This document shows, piece by piece, positions 10,239 through 19,595 of a stretch of DNA of 64,000 nucleotides. Source of the DNA: Mycolicibacter engbaekii (GTDB lineage Bacteria > Actinomycetota > Actinomycetes > Mycobacteriales > Mycobacteriaceae); assembly GCF_002101585.1 (NCBI RefSeq), contig NZ_LQOT01000021.1, positions 1-64,000 on the forward strand, read 5' to 3'. The translations under genes and the position numbers were made by a program. The first letter of the stretch is position 1, and each line of letters opens with the position of its first letter. Under the pieces are notes generated by a model. It made no database searches and was not told where the DNA came from. It saw nothing but the letters and a program-made list of their open reading frames with translations.

Positions 10239-11173
10239 ACTCAGCTGTCGCGGTGCGCTTATGCGGGGTGCGCAAGCGCTACGGGACCGGTCCGTCTGCG
10301 ATCGAAGCGGTCGCCGGCCTGGATTTCGAGGTCCAGACCGCCGAAGTGTTCGCCCTGCTGGGGCCCAACGGCGCCGGCAAGACGACCACGGTCGAGATGT
10401 GCGAGGGCTTCGTCCGCCCCGACGCCGGGACCATCGAGGTGCTCGGCCTGGACCCGGTGGCCGACAACGACCGGCTGCGCGCACGCATCGGGGTCATGCT
10501 GCAAGGCGGCGGCGCTTACCCGGCCGCCCGCGCCGGGGAGATGCTCAAACTGGTGGCGTCGTATTCGGCCAACCCGCTCGACCCGCAATGGCTGCTGGAC
10601 ACTCTCGGCCTGACCGATGCGGCGCGCACCACCTACCGGCGGCTCTCCGGAGGCCAACAGCAGCGACTCGCCTTGGCCTGCGCCCTGGTGGGCCGCCCGG
10701 AGCTGGTGTTTCTCGACGAGCCGACCGCGGGCATGGACGCCCACGCCCGCCTGCTGGTGTGGGAGCTGATCGACGCGCTGCGCCGCGACGGCGTGACGGT
10801 GGTGCTGACCACACACCATCTGCGCGAGGCCGAGGAACTGGCCGACCGGCTGCTGATCATCGACCACGGCGCGGTGGTTGCCGCAGGCACCCCTGCGGAG
10901 TTGACCCGCAGCGGCGCCCAGGGACAGCTGCGGTTCACCGCACCGCCGCGGTTGGATCTGTCGTTGCTGGTCACGGCATTGCCGGAGGGTTACCGGGCCA
11001 GCGAAGTGCTGCCCGGGGAGTACCTCGTAGAGGGCACGGTGGACCCCCAGGTGCTCGCCACGGTGACGTCGTGGTGCGCCCGGCTGGACGTGCTGGCCAC
11101 CCAGCTGCGGGTGGAGCAGCGCAGCCTGGAGGACGTGTTCTTGGAACTGACCGGACGGGAGCTGCGCCCATGA
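10235..11173 (+). CDS. ABC transporter ATP-binding protein (Rv1458c type)
   Basis: A 312-residue ATPase of a DrrA/CcmA-like exporter. Walker A is LLGPNGAGKTTT near residue 45, the Q-loop lies around MLQGGGAYPAARA, the signature is LSGGQQQRLALA near residue 143, and Walker B is LVFLDEPTAG near residue 163, followed by a switch His in TTHH. The C-terminal 90 residues resemble the extra regulatory domain found in antibiotic and lipid exporters. The GTG start overlaps the mptB stop and the TGA overlaps the permease ATG, so all three are translationally coupled. The substrate is unknown; pairing with mptB is conserved in mycobacteria and suggests a cell-envelope cargo, which is inference. Confidence 0.9.
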   Translation: MNSAVAVRLCGVRKRYGTGPSAIEAVAGLDFEVQTAEVFALLGPNGAGKTTTVEMCEGFVRPDAGTIEVLGLDPVADNDRLRARIGVMLQGGGAYPAARAGEMLKLVASYSANPLDPQWLLDTLGLTDAARTTYRRLSGGQQQRLALACALVGRPELVFLDEPTAGMDAHARLLVWELIDALRRDGVTVVLTTHHLREAEELADRLLIIDHGAVVAAGTPAELTRSGAQGQLRFTAPPRLDLSLLVTALPEGYRASEVLPGEYLVEGTVDPQVLATVTSWCARLDVLATQLRVEQRSLEDVFLELTGRELRP

Positions 11174-11967
11174 GTCGCACGAACACCGAGCAGGTCTTCG
11201 CGCCGGGCACCTTCGCCCCCGACCCGCGTCCGGCGGGCGTGCCCGCGATGCTGGCCGCACAGTTCCGGTTGGAGCTGACCCTGCTGCTGCGCAACGGCGA
11301 GCAGCTGCTGTTGACCATGTTCATCCCGATCACGCTGCTGATCGGACTCACCGTGCTGCCGCTGGGCCCGTTCGGCGAGGGGCACGCCCAGCGCGCCACC
11401 ACCGTGCTGCCGGTGATCATGTCGCTGGCGGTGATCGCCACCGCGTTCACCGGGCAGGCGATCGCGGTGGCATTCGACCGGCGTTACGGGGCCCTCAAAC
11501 GTCTGGGCGCCACCGCGCTGCCGGTGTGGGGCATCATCGCCGGCAAGTCCCTGTCGGTGGCCACCGTGGTTCTGCTGCAGTCCGTGCTGCTCGGGGCCAT
11601 CGGCGCCGTCTTGGGCTGGCGGCCGACGGTGGCCGGCCTGTGCCTGGGGGCGGTGATCATCGCCCTGGGGACCGCGTGCTTTGCCGCCCTGGGGCTGCTG
11701 CTCGGCGGCAGCCTGCGTGCCGAGATCGTGCTGGCCGGCGCCAACTTGATGTGGTTCGTGTTCGGCGGCTTCTCCGCGTTGACCGTGGAGACCGAACTGG
11801 TTCCCGGCGCGGTCCGCTGGCTGGCCCGGCTGACCCCCTCGGGGGCGCTGACCGAAGCCCTGGCGCAGGCGCTGAGCGTCTCCGTCGACTGGTTCGGCAT
11901 CGCGGTGGTGGCGGTCTGGGGCGTGCTCGCCGCCGTCGGCGCGGTGCGCTGGTTCCGCTTCAGCTGA
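11170..11967 (+). CDS. ABC-2 type transporter permease (Rv1457c type)
   Basis: A 265-residue membrane protein with six predicted transmembrane helices after a 35-residue cytoplasmic N-terminus. Helices lie near residues 50-70, 85-105, 120-145, 150-175, 185-205 and 235-260. The FDRRYGALKRLGATALP stretch between helices 2 and 3 is the conserved ABC-2 EAA-like coupling region. It starts at the ATG at 11170, overlapping the ATPase stop by 4 bp, and forms the membrane half of the exporter with it. A much longer open frame reading into the ATPase gene is a GC-driven artefact. Confidence 0.9.
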   Translation: MSRTNTEQVFAPGTFAPDPRPAGVPAMLAAQFRLELTLLLRNGEQLLLTMFIPITLLIGLTVLPLGPFGEGHAQRATTVLPVIMSLAVIATAFTGQAIAVAFDRRYGALKRLGATALPVWGIIAGKSLSVATVVLLQSVLLGAIGAVLGWRPTVAGLCLGAVIIALGTACFAALGLLLGGSLRAEIVLAGANLMWFVFGGFSALTVETELVPGAVRWLARLTPSGALTEALAQALSVSVDWFGIAVVAVWGVLAAVGAVRWFRFS

Positions 11968-11968
11968 C

Positions 11969-11985
11969 CTACTACGGGATGTAGT
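11969..11985 (+). promoter_or_regulatory. Inverted-repeat motif upstream of ctaA, shared with the ctaB-tkt promoter region
   Basis: The sequence is CTACTACGGGATGTAGT, containing ACTAC-N5-GTAGT. The nine-base CTACTACGG is repeated at 17287-17295 between ctaB and tkt, again followed by GTAG. It sits 11 bp before the putative ctaA -10, a place where a regulator could act. No regulator is assigned. Confidence 0.45.
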
Positions 11986-11996
11986 TACCGATCCTC

Positions 11997-12002
11997 TACG
12001 AT
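11997..12002 (+). promoter_or_regulatory. Putative -10 element of ctaA (leaderless)
   Basis: TACGAT is followed by seven nt and then the GTG start at 12010. The same hexamer with the same seven-nt spacing precedes lprG (40358). There is no Shine-Dalgarno sequence before the GTG, which agrees with leaderless translation. Confidence 0.5.
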
Positions 12003-12009
12003 CAGGCCC

Positions 12010-12960
12010 GTGGGACGGTTCCTGATGCGCCTGGTGGACCTGCTGCCCGAACCGGGCCTGCGCACCCAGCGGTGGCTGGCCGCCGCGGTGGTCTTCACCC
12101 AGGGATTCATCGCGGTGACCGGCGCGGTCGTCCGCGTCACCGCCTCCGGTCTGGGCTGCCCGACCTGGCCGCAGTGCTTCCCGGGCAGCTATGTCCCGGT
12201 CGCGGTTTCGGAGGTGCCGCGGATCCACCAAGCCATCGAATTCGGCAACCGCATGGTCACCTTCGCGGTCGTGATCACCGCGGCGCTGGCCGTGCTGGCC
12301 GTGATCCGGGCCCGGCGGCGCACCGAGGTGCTGGTCTACGCCTGGCTGATGCCCGGGTCGACGGTGCTGCAGGCGGTGATCGGCGGGATCACCGTGCGCA
12401 CCGGCCTGGCCTGGTGGACGGTGGCGGTGCACCTGCTGGTCTCGATGCTCATGGTGTGGCTGGCGGTGCAGTTCTACGCCAAGGTCGGTCAGCCCGACGA
12501 CGCGTCGGCGGTGGTGGTCTATCGGATCCCGGCGCCGCTGCGGGTCCTTACGGCGCTGTGTGCCGTCGCCCTGGCCGCGGTGCTGGTGACCGGCACCCTG
12601 GTGACCGCAGCCGGCCCCCATGCCGGCGACAAGAGCGCGGCCCGCACGGTGGCCCGCCTCAAGGTGGAGATCGCCACCCTGGCCCACCTGCACGAGTCGT
12701 TGCTGATCGGGTTCCTCGGGCTGCTGGTCGGCCTGGCCTTTGGGCTCGCCGCGGTGCACGCGGCAAAGCCGGTGACCCGCCGGCTGGCGCTGGTGGTCGC
12801 CCTGGCGTTGGGCCAGGGGCTGATCGGTGTCGTTCAGTACTTCACCGGGGTGCCGGCCGTGCTGGTCACCCTGCACGTCGCGGGCGCGGTGCTGGTTACC
12901 GGCGCGACCGCGTCGCTATGGGCGTCGCTGCGCGAGCGGACCCAGCCCCAACCGCTCTAG
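12010..12960 (+). CDS. ctaA: CtaA, haem A synthase (COX15/CtaA family)
   Basis: A 316-residue integral membrane protein with eight hydrophobic segments arranged as two four-helix bundles. It oxidises the methyl group of haem O to give haem A for the aa3-type cytochrome oxidase. The extracytoplasmic Cys pair of Gram-positive CtaA is present in GLGCPTWPQCFPG near residues 48-54. Haem-ligand histidines are seen in RIHQAIEFGNR near residue 76, in a VAVHLLVSM segment near 140, in LAHLHESLLIG near 225 and in LVTLHVAGA near 290. It is homologous to Rv1456c. Its substrate is made by CtaB, encoded 4 kb away. Confidence 0.94.
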   Translation: MGRFLMRLVDLLPEPGLRTQRWLAAAVVFTQGFIAVTGAVVRVTASGLGCPTWPQCFPGSYVPVAVSEVPRIHQAIEFGNRMVTFAVVITAALAVLAVIRARRRTEVLVYAWLMPGSTVLQAVIGGITVRTGLAWWTVAVHLLVSMLMVWLAVQFYAKVGQPDDASAVVVYRIPAPLRVLTALCAVALAAVLVTGTLVTAAGPHAGDKSAARTVARLKVEIATLAHLHESLLIGFLGLLVGLAFGLAAVHAAKPVTRRLALVVALALGQGLIGVVQYFTGVPAVLVTLHVAGAVLVTGATASLWASLRERTQPQPL

Positions 12961-13626
12961 CGCCGCGGCGACCTCCACGGCGAACCGGCGCTGCGCCCGG
13001 TCGCGTTCCTCGGCGGCGAGCTCGTGCCAGCCCAGGTCCGGCGCAATCAGATCCAGGCTCACCAGGCGCGCATCGACTGCCGTGCCGGCGACGTCGGCGC
13101 GTGCGTAGAGCAACTCCTCGATCCGGATGCTCAAGCGTTCGGCGGCCGCCCGCAGCGCCCACCGCCCGACGTCCCACAGTTCGAAATCCGGGTCCGAGCC
13201 GGCGGCGCCGAAGGCATGCGACCGGCCGGCGCCGAAGAACACCAGGGTGCTCAGCTCGTCCGGCCGCCCGCCCGGCGCCGTCGGCACCCCGTCGCACTGC
13301 AAGTCCGCCAGGTAGCGGCGATTGGCGTTCCAGGCGACGGCTTCCGGCGGGTTCAGCAGATTTGCCACCCGGGTGGTCCACGCCAGGAATTCGGCGTGCC
13401 GCGCCGGGTCGCCGGCTGTGCGCAGGATCACCAGGTCGGCTTCCAGGGTTTCCGGATCGTCCCAGGGCAACAGCCGGGCATGCAGCCCCCGGTGCCGCAA
13501 CGCCGCGACCAGGCCGGCGTCGCCTTCGGCGGCCGCCGACTGGTGTGCGCTCTCGTGATGGCCGTGCCGTGAGTCGACCGCCAGCACGATGCGCGGGTGG
13601 AAGATGTCGGGCCGGGCCAACTTCAT
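12916..13626 (-). CDS. Conserved ATP-grasp-like protein (Rv1455 type)
   Basis: A 236-residue protein. The segment from about residue 60 to 105, with ILRTAGDPARHAEFLAW, then LLNPPEAVAWNANRRYLADL, matches the central part of RimK/glutathione-synthetase-like ATP-grasp proteins (fold assignment inferred from this pattern). The middle appears shorter than in full ATP-grasp enzymes, so activity is uncertain. I chose the ATG at 13626, which has GAGG five nt upstream; an ATG at 13659 would overlap the qor start. The 3' end overlaps the end of ctaA convergently by 45 bp. It is divergent from qor, with 31 bp between them. The function is unknown. Confidence 0.75.
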   Translation of the reverse strand: MKLARPDIFHPRIVLAVDSRHGHHESAHQSAAAEGDAGLVAALRHRGLHARLLPWDDPETLEADLVILRTAGDPARHAEFLAWTTRVANLLNPPEAVAWNANRRYLADLQCDGVPTAPGGRPDELSTLVFFGAGRSHAFGAAGSDPDFELWDVGRWALRAAAERLSIRIEELLYARADVAGTAVDARLVSLDLIAPDLGWHELAAEERDRAQRRFAVEVAAALERLGLGPLAQRRP

Positions 13627-13657
13627 GCAGACCTCACACTCGGAGATGATAGTCACC

Positions 13658-14641
13658 ATGTACGCCGTGGAAGTGGCCGCGACCGGTGGCCCTGAGGTCT
13701 TGAACTACGTCGAGAAGCCACAGCCCTCCCCTGCCTCCGGCCAGGTGTTGATCCGGGTCGAGGCCGTGGGGGTCAACTTCATCGACACGTACTTCCGGTC
13801 GGGCATCTACCCCGCCGAACTGCCGTTCGTGGTGGGCAATGAGGCCGCGGGCACGGTGGCCGAGGTCGGCGCGGGAGTGACCGCGCTGCGCGTCGGCGAC
13901 CGCGTGGTGACAGCGGCCGCCACCGGCGCTTACGCCCAATACTGCACGGCGCCAGCGGCTTTGACCGCGCCGATCCCAGACGGCCTGGACGCCGGGGTGG
14001 CCGCCGCCGCACTGCTGAAGGGCTTGACGGCGCACTATCTGATCACGTCGGTGTATCCGGTACAGCCCGGCGACACCGTGTTGCTGCACGCCGGAGCCGG
14101 TGGTGTGGGGTTGATCCTGACCCAATGGGCCACCGCGCTGGGCGCTCGGGTGATCACCACGGTCTCCAGTGCGGACAAAGCGCAGTTGTCCCGCCAGGCC
14201 GGCGCCGTGGAGGTTCTCGACTACCCCGGCGCGGGTCCCGAGGAGGCGGCGGCGTTCGGCGCCAAGGTCAAGACGTTGACTGATGGCGGCGTGGTGGCCG
14301 TCTATGACGGGGTGGGTGCGGCGACGTTCGACGCCAGCTTGGCCAGCCTGGCCGTGCGGGGCACCCTGGCGCTGTTCGGCGCCGCCAGCGGTCCGGTGCC
14401 GCCGGTCGACCCCCAGCGGCTCAATGCGGCGGGTTCGGTCTACCTGACGCGGCCCAACCTGGCCCACTTCACCCGGACCGCCGCCGAGTTCACCTGGCGT
14501 GCCGGCGAACTGTTCGAGGCGATCGGCAACGGCACCGTCGCGGTGACGGTGAGCCGGCGCTACCCGCTGGCCGACGCCGCCCAGGCGCATCGGGACCTGC
14601 AGGCCCGCCGCACGGTCGGTTCCCTGGTGCTCGAGGCCTAG
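13658..14641 (+). CDS. qor: Quinone oxidoreductase (zeta-crystallin type MDR)
   Basis: A 327-residue zinc-independent medium-chain reductase, homologous to Rv1454c. The N-terminal GroES-like domain contains [28 protein letters not shown], typical of quinone oxidoreductases. The NADPH-binding Rossmann motif is [17 protein letters not shown] near residue 150 (AxxGGVG). The zinc ligands of alcohol dehydrogenases are absent. It probably reduces quinones with NADPH. The last four bases overlap the stop of the convergent PPE gene (CTAG). Confidence 0.92.
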   Translation: MYAVEVAATGGPEVLNYVEKPQPSPASGQVLIRVEAVGVNFIDTYFRSGIYPAELPFVVGNEAAGTVAEVGAGVTALRVGDRVVTAAATGAYAQYCTAPAALTAPIPDGLDAGVAAAALLKGLTAHYLITSVYPVQPGDTVLLHAGAGGVGLILTQWATALGARVITTVSSADKAQLSRQAGAVEVLDYPGAGPEEAAAFGAKVKTLTDGGVVAVYDGVGAATFDASLASLAVRGTLALFGAASGPVPPVDPQRLNAAGSVYLTRPNLAHFTRTAAEFTWRAGELFEAIGNGTVAVTVSRRYPLADAAQAHRDLQARRTVGSLVLEA

Positions 14642-16242
14642 GAGCCGTCCCAGGTCTCGGGCAGCAACGGAAGCCGCGGACCGTCGCCCAACTCGGCTGC
14701 GGCCAGGTGGGTCAGACCGGTGGGCCGGGGCTCGCCGGTGCCTGCGGCCCCGGCGCGGCCCAGTTCGCCGGCGCCCCGATCGGACACCGGGGCCGGCTCC
14801 CAGTCCGGGATCACCCCGACCGTCAGGTCCATGACTTCATTTCCGTGGCCGGGACGGGTCACGCGTCGCCGCTGGCGCCTGGTCCGCGCCTGCGCGGCTG
14901 CGGCGGCCGGGCTGGTCTCTGGGGTCGGCCGCTTCTTCTGGGCGCCCTCCGCCGCCTGGGCATGCGCTCCGATGCCCGAGCCGTAGTCGATGCGCGGTCC
15001 GCCGCCGATCAGGTAGGGGTACAGCGGGATCGCCGCCGGTGCGGTGGCCGGCGGCGTCGCCGCCGCGGGCGCCGGAGCCGCAGGGGCCGAAGTCCCGGCG
15101 GGCGGTGCCCCTCCCGGTGGCGGTGCGGCCGCCACGGCCGGGGCACCGGTGGTCACCATCGGGGGGCCGGCCACCGGGCTCACCGGACCGGCCGCAGCAG
15201 CAGCGTCCGGTAGGGGAACCGGCTGCGCCAACCCAGCCAGGCCCGACAGGCCACCGACAGGCGCCACCACCATCGCACCCGCCGCGGCGGCCATCGCCGC
15301 CGGCTGGCTTACCGCCTGCAGCAACTGAGCGATATGGGTCGGCCAGTCGAACAACACCAGGGCCACGAAATACTGCAGCGCCGGGATGATCTGAGTCGGG
15401 TCCTGGGTGATCATCAGGAAGTCCTGGTACAGCTCCAGAGTTCGCACGAGATACCAGATCGGTTGGGTGGCATCGACGTAGAGCTCGTAGTCCAGGCCGT
15501 TGAGCGCTCCGGCGGCTGGATCCCAATTGATCCCGAAGTTCTGCAGGAAATCCGCCATGGCGATCGTCAGGGCATTGGGGATGGTGTCGAGCCCTGGTCG
15601 GCCAGAATCTATTCCCAGGCTCTTCAGCAGCGGCTCGAGGAAATCGAGTAGGCCCTGCAGCGGATTCTCGGTGATCGGCTGCGACGGCCACACCGACACC
15701 GCCGGCCGCTGGATCGGGGCCGCGGGAGTGACGGTGTGGGTCGCTGCCAGCGAGGCCTCAGAGGCCACCTGATAGGCCGCCATGGTGGTGGCGGCCTGCA
15801 CCCACATGCGGAAGTAGTCGGCCTCGTTGGCGGCGATGGGAATGGTGTTGATCCCGAAGAAGTTCGTGGCCACCAGCACCGCATGGGTGGCGTGGTTGGC
15901 AGCCAACTCCGCCAGCGTGGGCATCGCCGCCAGCGCGGCGGTGTAGGCCGCTGCCACCTCCTGGTGGGCGGCCGCCATCCGGGCGCCGTCGGCGCTGGCG
16001 CGGTACAGCCACTCCAGATACGGCTGGTGGGCGGCCTGGTACTGCTCAGCGGCGGCGCCGCGCCACAGCCCCGCGGCCACCGATCCCAGCAGCGTGCTCA
16101 GGTCCTCGGCGGTCGCCGTGTAGAGCGCACTCAACGACGACCACGCACCCGCGGCGGCGAGCAGCGGACCGGGCCCGGGACCCGCACTGAGCAGCGTCGA
16201 GTGCACCTCAGGAGGAGACGCCATCCACACCGGGCCCAACAC
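14638..16242 (-). CDS. PPE family protein, PPE-PPW subfamily
   Basis: A 534-residue PPE protein. The N-terminus [15 protein letters not shown] has the Pro-Pro-Glu motif at residues 10-12, and the first 180 residues form the helical PPE domain with a WxG-like turn ([11 protein letters not shown]). A Pro/Ala/Gly-rich linker follows from about 300 to 400. The C-terminus ends in [10 protein letters not shown], which contains PxxPxxW, the mark of the PPW subfamily; the AGAAGT stretch before it may be a weak GFxGT equivalent. Start is GTG at 16242. PPE proteins are usually exported by ESX systems with a PE partner; no PE gene adjoins it, so its partner must be elsewhere or it acts alone. Confidence 0.92.
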   Translation of the reverse strand: MLGPVWMASPPEVHSTLLSAGPGPGPLLAAAGAWSSLSALYTATAEDLSTLLGSVAAGLWRGAAAEQYQAAHQPYLEWLYRASADGARMAAAHQEVAAAYTAALAAMPTLAELAANHATHAVLVATNFFGINTIPIAANEADYFRMWVQAATTMAAYQVASEASLAATHTVTPAAPIQRPAVSVWPSQPITENPLQGLLDFLEPLLKSLGIDSGRPGLDTIPNALTIAMADFLQNFGINWDPAAGALNGLDYELYVDATQPIWYLVRTLELYQDFLMITQDPTQIIPALQYFVALVLFDWPTHIAQLLQAVSQPAAMAAAAGAMVVAPVGGLSGLAGLAQPVPLPDAAAAAGPVSPVAGPPMVTTGAPAVAAAPPPGGAPPAGTSAPAAPAPAAATPPATAPAAIPLYPYLIGGGPRIDYGSGIGAHAQAAEGAQKKRPTPETSPAAAAAQARTRRQRRRVTRPGHGNEVMDLTVGVIPDWEPAPVSDRGAGELGRAGAAGTGEPRPTGLTHLAAAELGDGPRLPLLPETWDGS

Positions 16243-16250
16243 AAGAATTC

Positions 16251-16256
16251 ACTGTA
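16251..16256 (-). promoter_or_regulatory. Putative -10 of the PPE gene
   Basis: On the minus strand TACAGT lies eight nt before the GTG start at 16242. It fits TANNNT and there is no Shine-Dalgarno sequence, so the message would have almost no leader. The 83-bp gap to ctaB holds nothing else I can recognise. Confidence 0.35.
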
Positions 16257-16325
16257 GCGAATCTTAAGTTTCGGGTCACCGAACTCCTGGCGCGAAATCG
16301 CGGGGGTTCGCCGGGGCGGCGAAAC

Positions 16326-17249
16326 CTAGAACAGGGTGGGCAGGCCGATCACCGAGTCCACCGCCAGCGCACAGAAGACCAGCGCCAGGTAATTGTTGGA
16401 CTGCAGGAACAGCCGCAGAGGTTTGACCGGCTCACCACGCCGGACCCCCGCGTAGAGCTGGTGGGCCATGGCCAGGAACCAGGCACCGGCCAGAACCGCG
16501 ACCGCCGCGTACAGCCACCCCGCAGCGGGTACCAACGCCAACGTCGCGAGCACCGTGGCCCAGGTGTAGACCACGATCCGGTGGGTGACGACGCGCTCGC
16601 TGGCGACCACCGGCAGCATGGGCACCCCGGCCGCCGCGTAGTCCTCCTTGTAGCGCATCGCCAGCGCCCAGGTGTGCGGCGGCGTCCAGAAGAAGATCAC
16701 CAGGAACATCACCAGCGCCTGCCAGCCGATGGTGCCGGTGACCGCCGACCAACCGATCACCACGGGCATGCAGCCGGCCGCGCCGCCCCACACCACGTTT
16801 TGGGAGGTGCGCCGCTTGAGCATCATCGAGTAGACGAACACGTAGAAGGCGATGGTGGCCATCGCCAGCAGGCCCGAGATCAGGTTCGTGGTGCGCCACA
16901 ACCAGACGAACGAAGCGGCGCCGAGCCCCAGGCTGAACACCAGAGCGCTGCGGGTCGGCACGGCGTCGCGCGCCAGCGGGCGAAGCGCCGTGCGCTTCAT
17001 CACCTTGTCGATGTCGGCGTCGACGACGCAGTTCAGCGCATTGGCACTGGCGGCGGCCAGCATCCCGCCGATCAGCGTGTTGAAGATCAGCAGCGGATTG
17101 ACCGTGCCACGGTCCGCCAGCAGCATCGCCGGAATAGTCGTGACCAGCAGCAACTCGATGATCCGCGGCTTGGTCAGGGACAGATACGCCAACAACGTGT
17201 TGCGCATGGCGCGTATTCGGCGCGGCTGAGCGCGCTCCCGAATACTCAC
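16326..17249 (-). CDS. ctaB: CtaB, protohaem IX farnesyltransferase (haem O synthase)
   Basis: A 307-residue UbiA-type prenyltransferase with about nine membrane helices. It attaches farnesyl diphosphate to haem B to give haem O, the substrate of CtaA. The diphosphate-binding motif is [15 protein letters not shown] near residue 70 (DxxxD), and the second conserved region includes [19 protein letters not shown] near 175. It is homologous to Rv1451. GTG at 17249 is used because AGGAG lies seven nt before it; an ATG at 17207 would also leave the catalytic part intact. It is transcribed away from tkt across a 207-bp shared promoter region. Confidence 0.95.
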   Translation of the reverse strand: MSIRERAQPRRIRAMRNTLLAYLSLTKPRIIELLLVTTIPAMLLADRGTVNPLLIFNTLIGGMLAAASANALNCVVDADIDKVMKRTALRPLARDAVPTRSALVFSLGLGAASFVWLWRTTNLISGLLAMATIAFYVFVYSMMLKRRTSQNVVWGGAAGCMPVVIGWSAVTGTIGWQALVMFLVIFFWTPPHTWALAMRYKEDYAAAGVPMLPVVASERVVTHRIVVYTWATVLATLALVPAAGWLYAAVAVLAGAWFLAMAHQLYAGVRRGEPVKPLRLFLQSNNYLALVFCALAVDSVIGLPTLF

Positions 17250-17286
17250 GTGATGACTCCTACGATGGCAGCTGCGACGCCAGCTT

Positions 17287-17305
17287 CTACTACGGACGAT
17301 GGTAG
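17287..17305 (+). promoter_or_regulatory. CTACTACGG...GTAG motif in the ctaB-tkt promoter region
   Basis: The sequence is CTACTACGGACGATGGTAG, with TCTAC and GTAGA as outer arms. CTACTACGG is identical to the element before ctaA at 11969. It is 38 bp upstream of the ctaB start and 152 bp from tkt, so it more likely serves ctaB. Confidence 0.45.
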
Positions 17306-17456
17306 ACCGCCTGGCCGGGTCGTCCGAATCGCAGGGTCGATTCCTTGGGAATCCACACCACTACCGGACCTGCAATACCGCACACGCTCGCATTAGGCTG
17401 AGACCGAAGCCCGGCTTGTTCTGAAGACCTATCGCGAAGATGAGGACCGTACGTTC

Positions 17457-19553
17457 GTGACCACTGCTGCAGAGATCTCCGCTCTTACCCGCCCGCACCA
17501 CCCCGGCGACTGGGCCGAGATCGACACCCTCGCCGTAGACACCGCCCGGGTGCTGGCGGCCGATGCGGTGCAGAAGGTCGGAAACGGCCATCCGGGCACC
17601 GCGATGAGCCTGGCGCCGCTGGCCTACACGCTGTTTCAGCGGGTGATGCGCCACGACCCGTCCGACACCGCATGGCTGGGCCGTGACCGGTTCGTGCTGT
17701 CCTGCGGGCACTCCAGCCTGACCCTCTACATCCAGCTGTACCTCGGCGGCTTCGGGCTGGAACTGGCCGACATCGAGGCACTGCGCACCTGGGGGTCCAA
17801 GACCCCGGGCCACCCGGAATTCCGGCACACCAAGGGTGTGGAGATCACCACCGGACCGCTCGGCCAGGGACTTGCCTCAGCGGTCGGGATGGCCATGGCC
17901 GCACGCTATGAGCGCGGGCTGTTCGACCCCGATGCCGCACCCGGGACGAGCCCGTTCGACCACTTCGTCTACGTGATCGCCTCCGACGGCGACATCCAGG
18001 AAGGCGTCACCAGTGAGGCCTCGTCGCTGGCCGGCGTCCAGCAGCTGGGCAACCTCATCGTGTTCTACGACCACAACAAGATCTCCATCGAAGACGACAC
18101 CGCGATCGCGTTCTGCGAGGACACCGCGGCCCGGTACCGGTCCTACGGCTGGCACGTTCAGGAGGTCGAGGGCGGCGAGAACGTGACCGGCATCGAGGAG
18201 GCGATCGCGGCGGCCAAGGCCGTCACCGACAAGCCGTCGTTCATCTCGCTGCGCACCATCATCGGCTTCCCGTCCCCGGGCAAGATGAACACGGGCACCA
18301 TCCACGGTTCGGCGCTGGGCGCCGACGAGGTCGCCGCCACCAAGACCGCGCTCGGTTTCGACCCGGACAAGAGCTTCGACGTCCGCGAGGACGTCCTCAC
18401 CCACACCCGCCAGCTGGTGGGGCGCGGCAAGCAGGCGCACGCCGAATGGCAGGAGCAGTTCGAAGCCTGGGCGGCTCGCGAGCCGGAGCGCAAAGCCCTG
18501 CTGGACCGGTTGCTCGCCGGGCAGCTGCCGCAGGGCTGGGATGCCGAGCTGCCGTCCTGGGAGCCGGGATCCAAGGCCGTCGCCACCCGCGCCGCATCCG
18601 GCAAGGTGCTCAATGCGCTGGGCCCCAAGCTTCCCGAATTGTGGGGCGGCTCAGCTGATCTGGCGGGCAGCAACAACACCACCATCGACGGCGTCAAATC
18701 CTTCGGGCCGGCGTCGATCTCCACCGACGAATACACCGCCGACCCGTACGGCCGCACCCTGCACTTCGGTATCCGTGAGCACGCGATGGGCGCGATCCTG
18801 TCCGGGATCGTGCTGCACGGGCCCACCCGGGCCTACGGCGGCACCTTCCTGCAGTTCTCCGACTACATGCGGCCCGCGGTGCGACTGGCCGCACTGATGG
18901 ACATCGACCCGATCTACGTCTGGACCCATGACTCGATCGGGCTCGGCGAAGACGGCCCCACCCACCAGCCGATCGAGCACCTGGCGGCGTTGCGCGCCAT
19001 CCCCCGGCTGTCGGTGGTGCGGCCCGCAGACGCCAACGAGACGGCCTACGCCTGGCGCACCGTGCTGGCGCGCGGCGCCGACAGCGGTCCGGTCGGATTG
19101 ATCCTGACCCGGCAGAACGTGCCGATCCTGGAGGGCACCGACGCCGAGGGCGTGGCGCGCGGCGGGTACGTGCTGGGCGGCCTGGACGCCGAAACCGACG
19201 AACCCGACGTGCTGCTGATCGCCACCGGTTCGGAGGTGCAGCTGGCGGTTGAGGCGCAGAAGCTGTTGGCGGACAAGGACATCATCGCGCGCGTGGTGTC
19301 GATGACGTGTCTGGAATGGTTCGAGTCGCAGCCGGCCGATTACCGGGACACGGTGCTGCCGCCCTCGGTCTCGGCGCGCGTGGCCGTGGAGGCCGGCATC
19401 GCGCAGTGCTGGCACAAGATCGTCGGCGACACCGGCGAGATCGTGTCGATCGAGCACTACGGCGAGTCCGCCGATTACCAGACTCTTTTCCGCGAGTTCG
19501 GTCTGACCGCGGAGGCCGTTGTCGCCGCCGCTGAGCGGACCCTGGAAAACTGA
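17457..19553 (+). CDS. tkt: Transketolase
   Basis: A 698-residue thiamine-diphosphate enzyme that moves two-carbon units between sugar phosphates in the non-oxidative pentose phosphate pathway. The ThDP-binding region is present as SDGDIQEGVTSEASSLAGVQQLGNLIVFYDHNKISIE (GDG-x-N-type motif near residues 175-205). The N-terminal substrate region has KVGNGHPGTAMSLAP and the C-terminal half has the conserved THDSIGLGEDGPTHQPIEHLA. It starts with GTG at 17457, with GAGGA about 11 nt upstream, and heads the tkt-tal-zwf-opcA-pgl operon (Rv1449c to Rv1445c order). Confidence 0.97.
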   Translation: MTTAAEISALTRPHHPGDWAEIDTLAVDTARVLAADAVQKVGNGHPGTAMSLAPLAYTLFQRVMRHDPSDTAWLGRDRFVLSCGHSSLTLYIQLYLGGFGLELADIEALRTWGSKTPGHPEFRHTKGVEITTGPLGQGLASAVGMAMAARYERGLFDPDAAPGTSPFDHFVYVIASDGDIQEGVTSEASSLAGVQQLGNLIVFYDHNKISIEDDTAIAFCEDTAARYRSYGWHVQEVEGGENVTGIEEAIAAAKAVTDKPSFISLRTIIGFPSPGKMNTGTIHGSALGADEVAATKTALGFDPDKSFDVREDVLTHTRQLVGRGKQAHAEWQEQFEAWAAREPERKALLDRLLAGQLPQGWDAELPSWEPGSKAVATRAASGKVLNALGPKLPELWGGSADLAGSNNTTIDGVKSFGPASISTDEYTADPYGRTLHFGIREHAMGAILSGIVLHGPTRAYGGTFLQFSDYMRPAVRLAALMDIDPIYVWTHDSIGLGEDGPTHQPIEHLAALRAIPRLSVVRPADANETAYAWRTVLARGADSGPVGLILTRQNVPILEGTDAEGVARGGYVLGGLDAETDEPDVLLIATGSEVQLAVEAQKLLADKDIIARVVSMTCLEWFESQPADYRDTVLPPSVSARVAVEAGIAQCWHKIVGDTGEIVSIEHYGESADYQTLFREFGLTAEAVVAAAERTLEN

Positions 19554-19595
19554 CGTCGATCGCCCGCACAGCGGTCGATTGAGAAGGAGCGCAAC

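Noticed and set aside
10990..12876. Open frame of 628 codons antisense to the ABC permease and ctaA
   Set aside because: Very rich in Gln, His, Gly and Asp with no motifs; it crosses two well-supported genes and their intergenic promoter.
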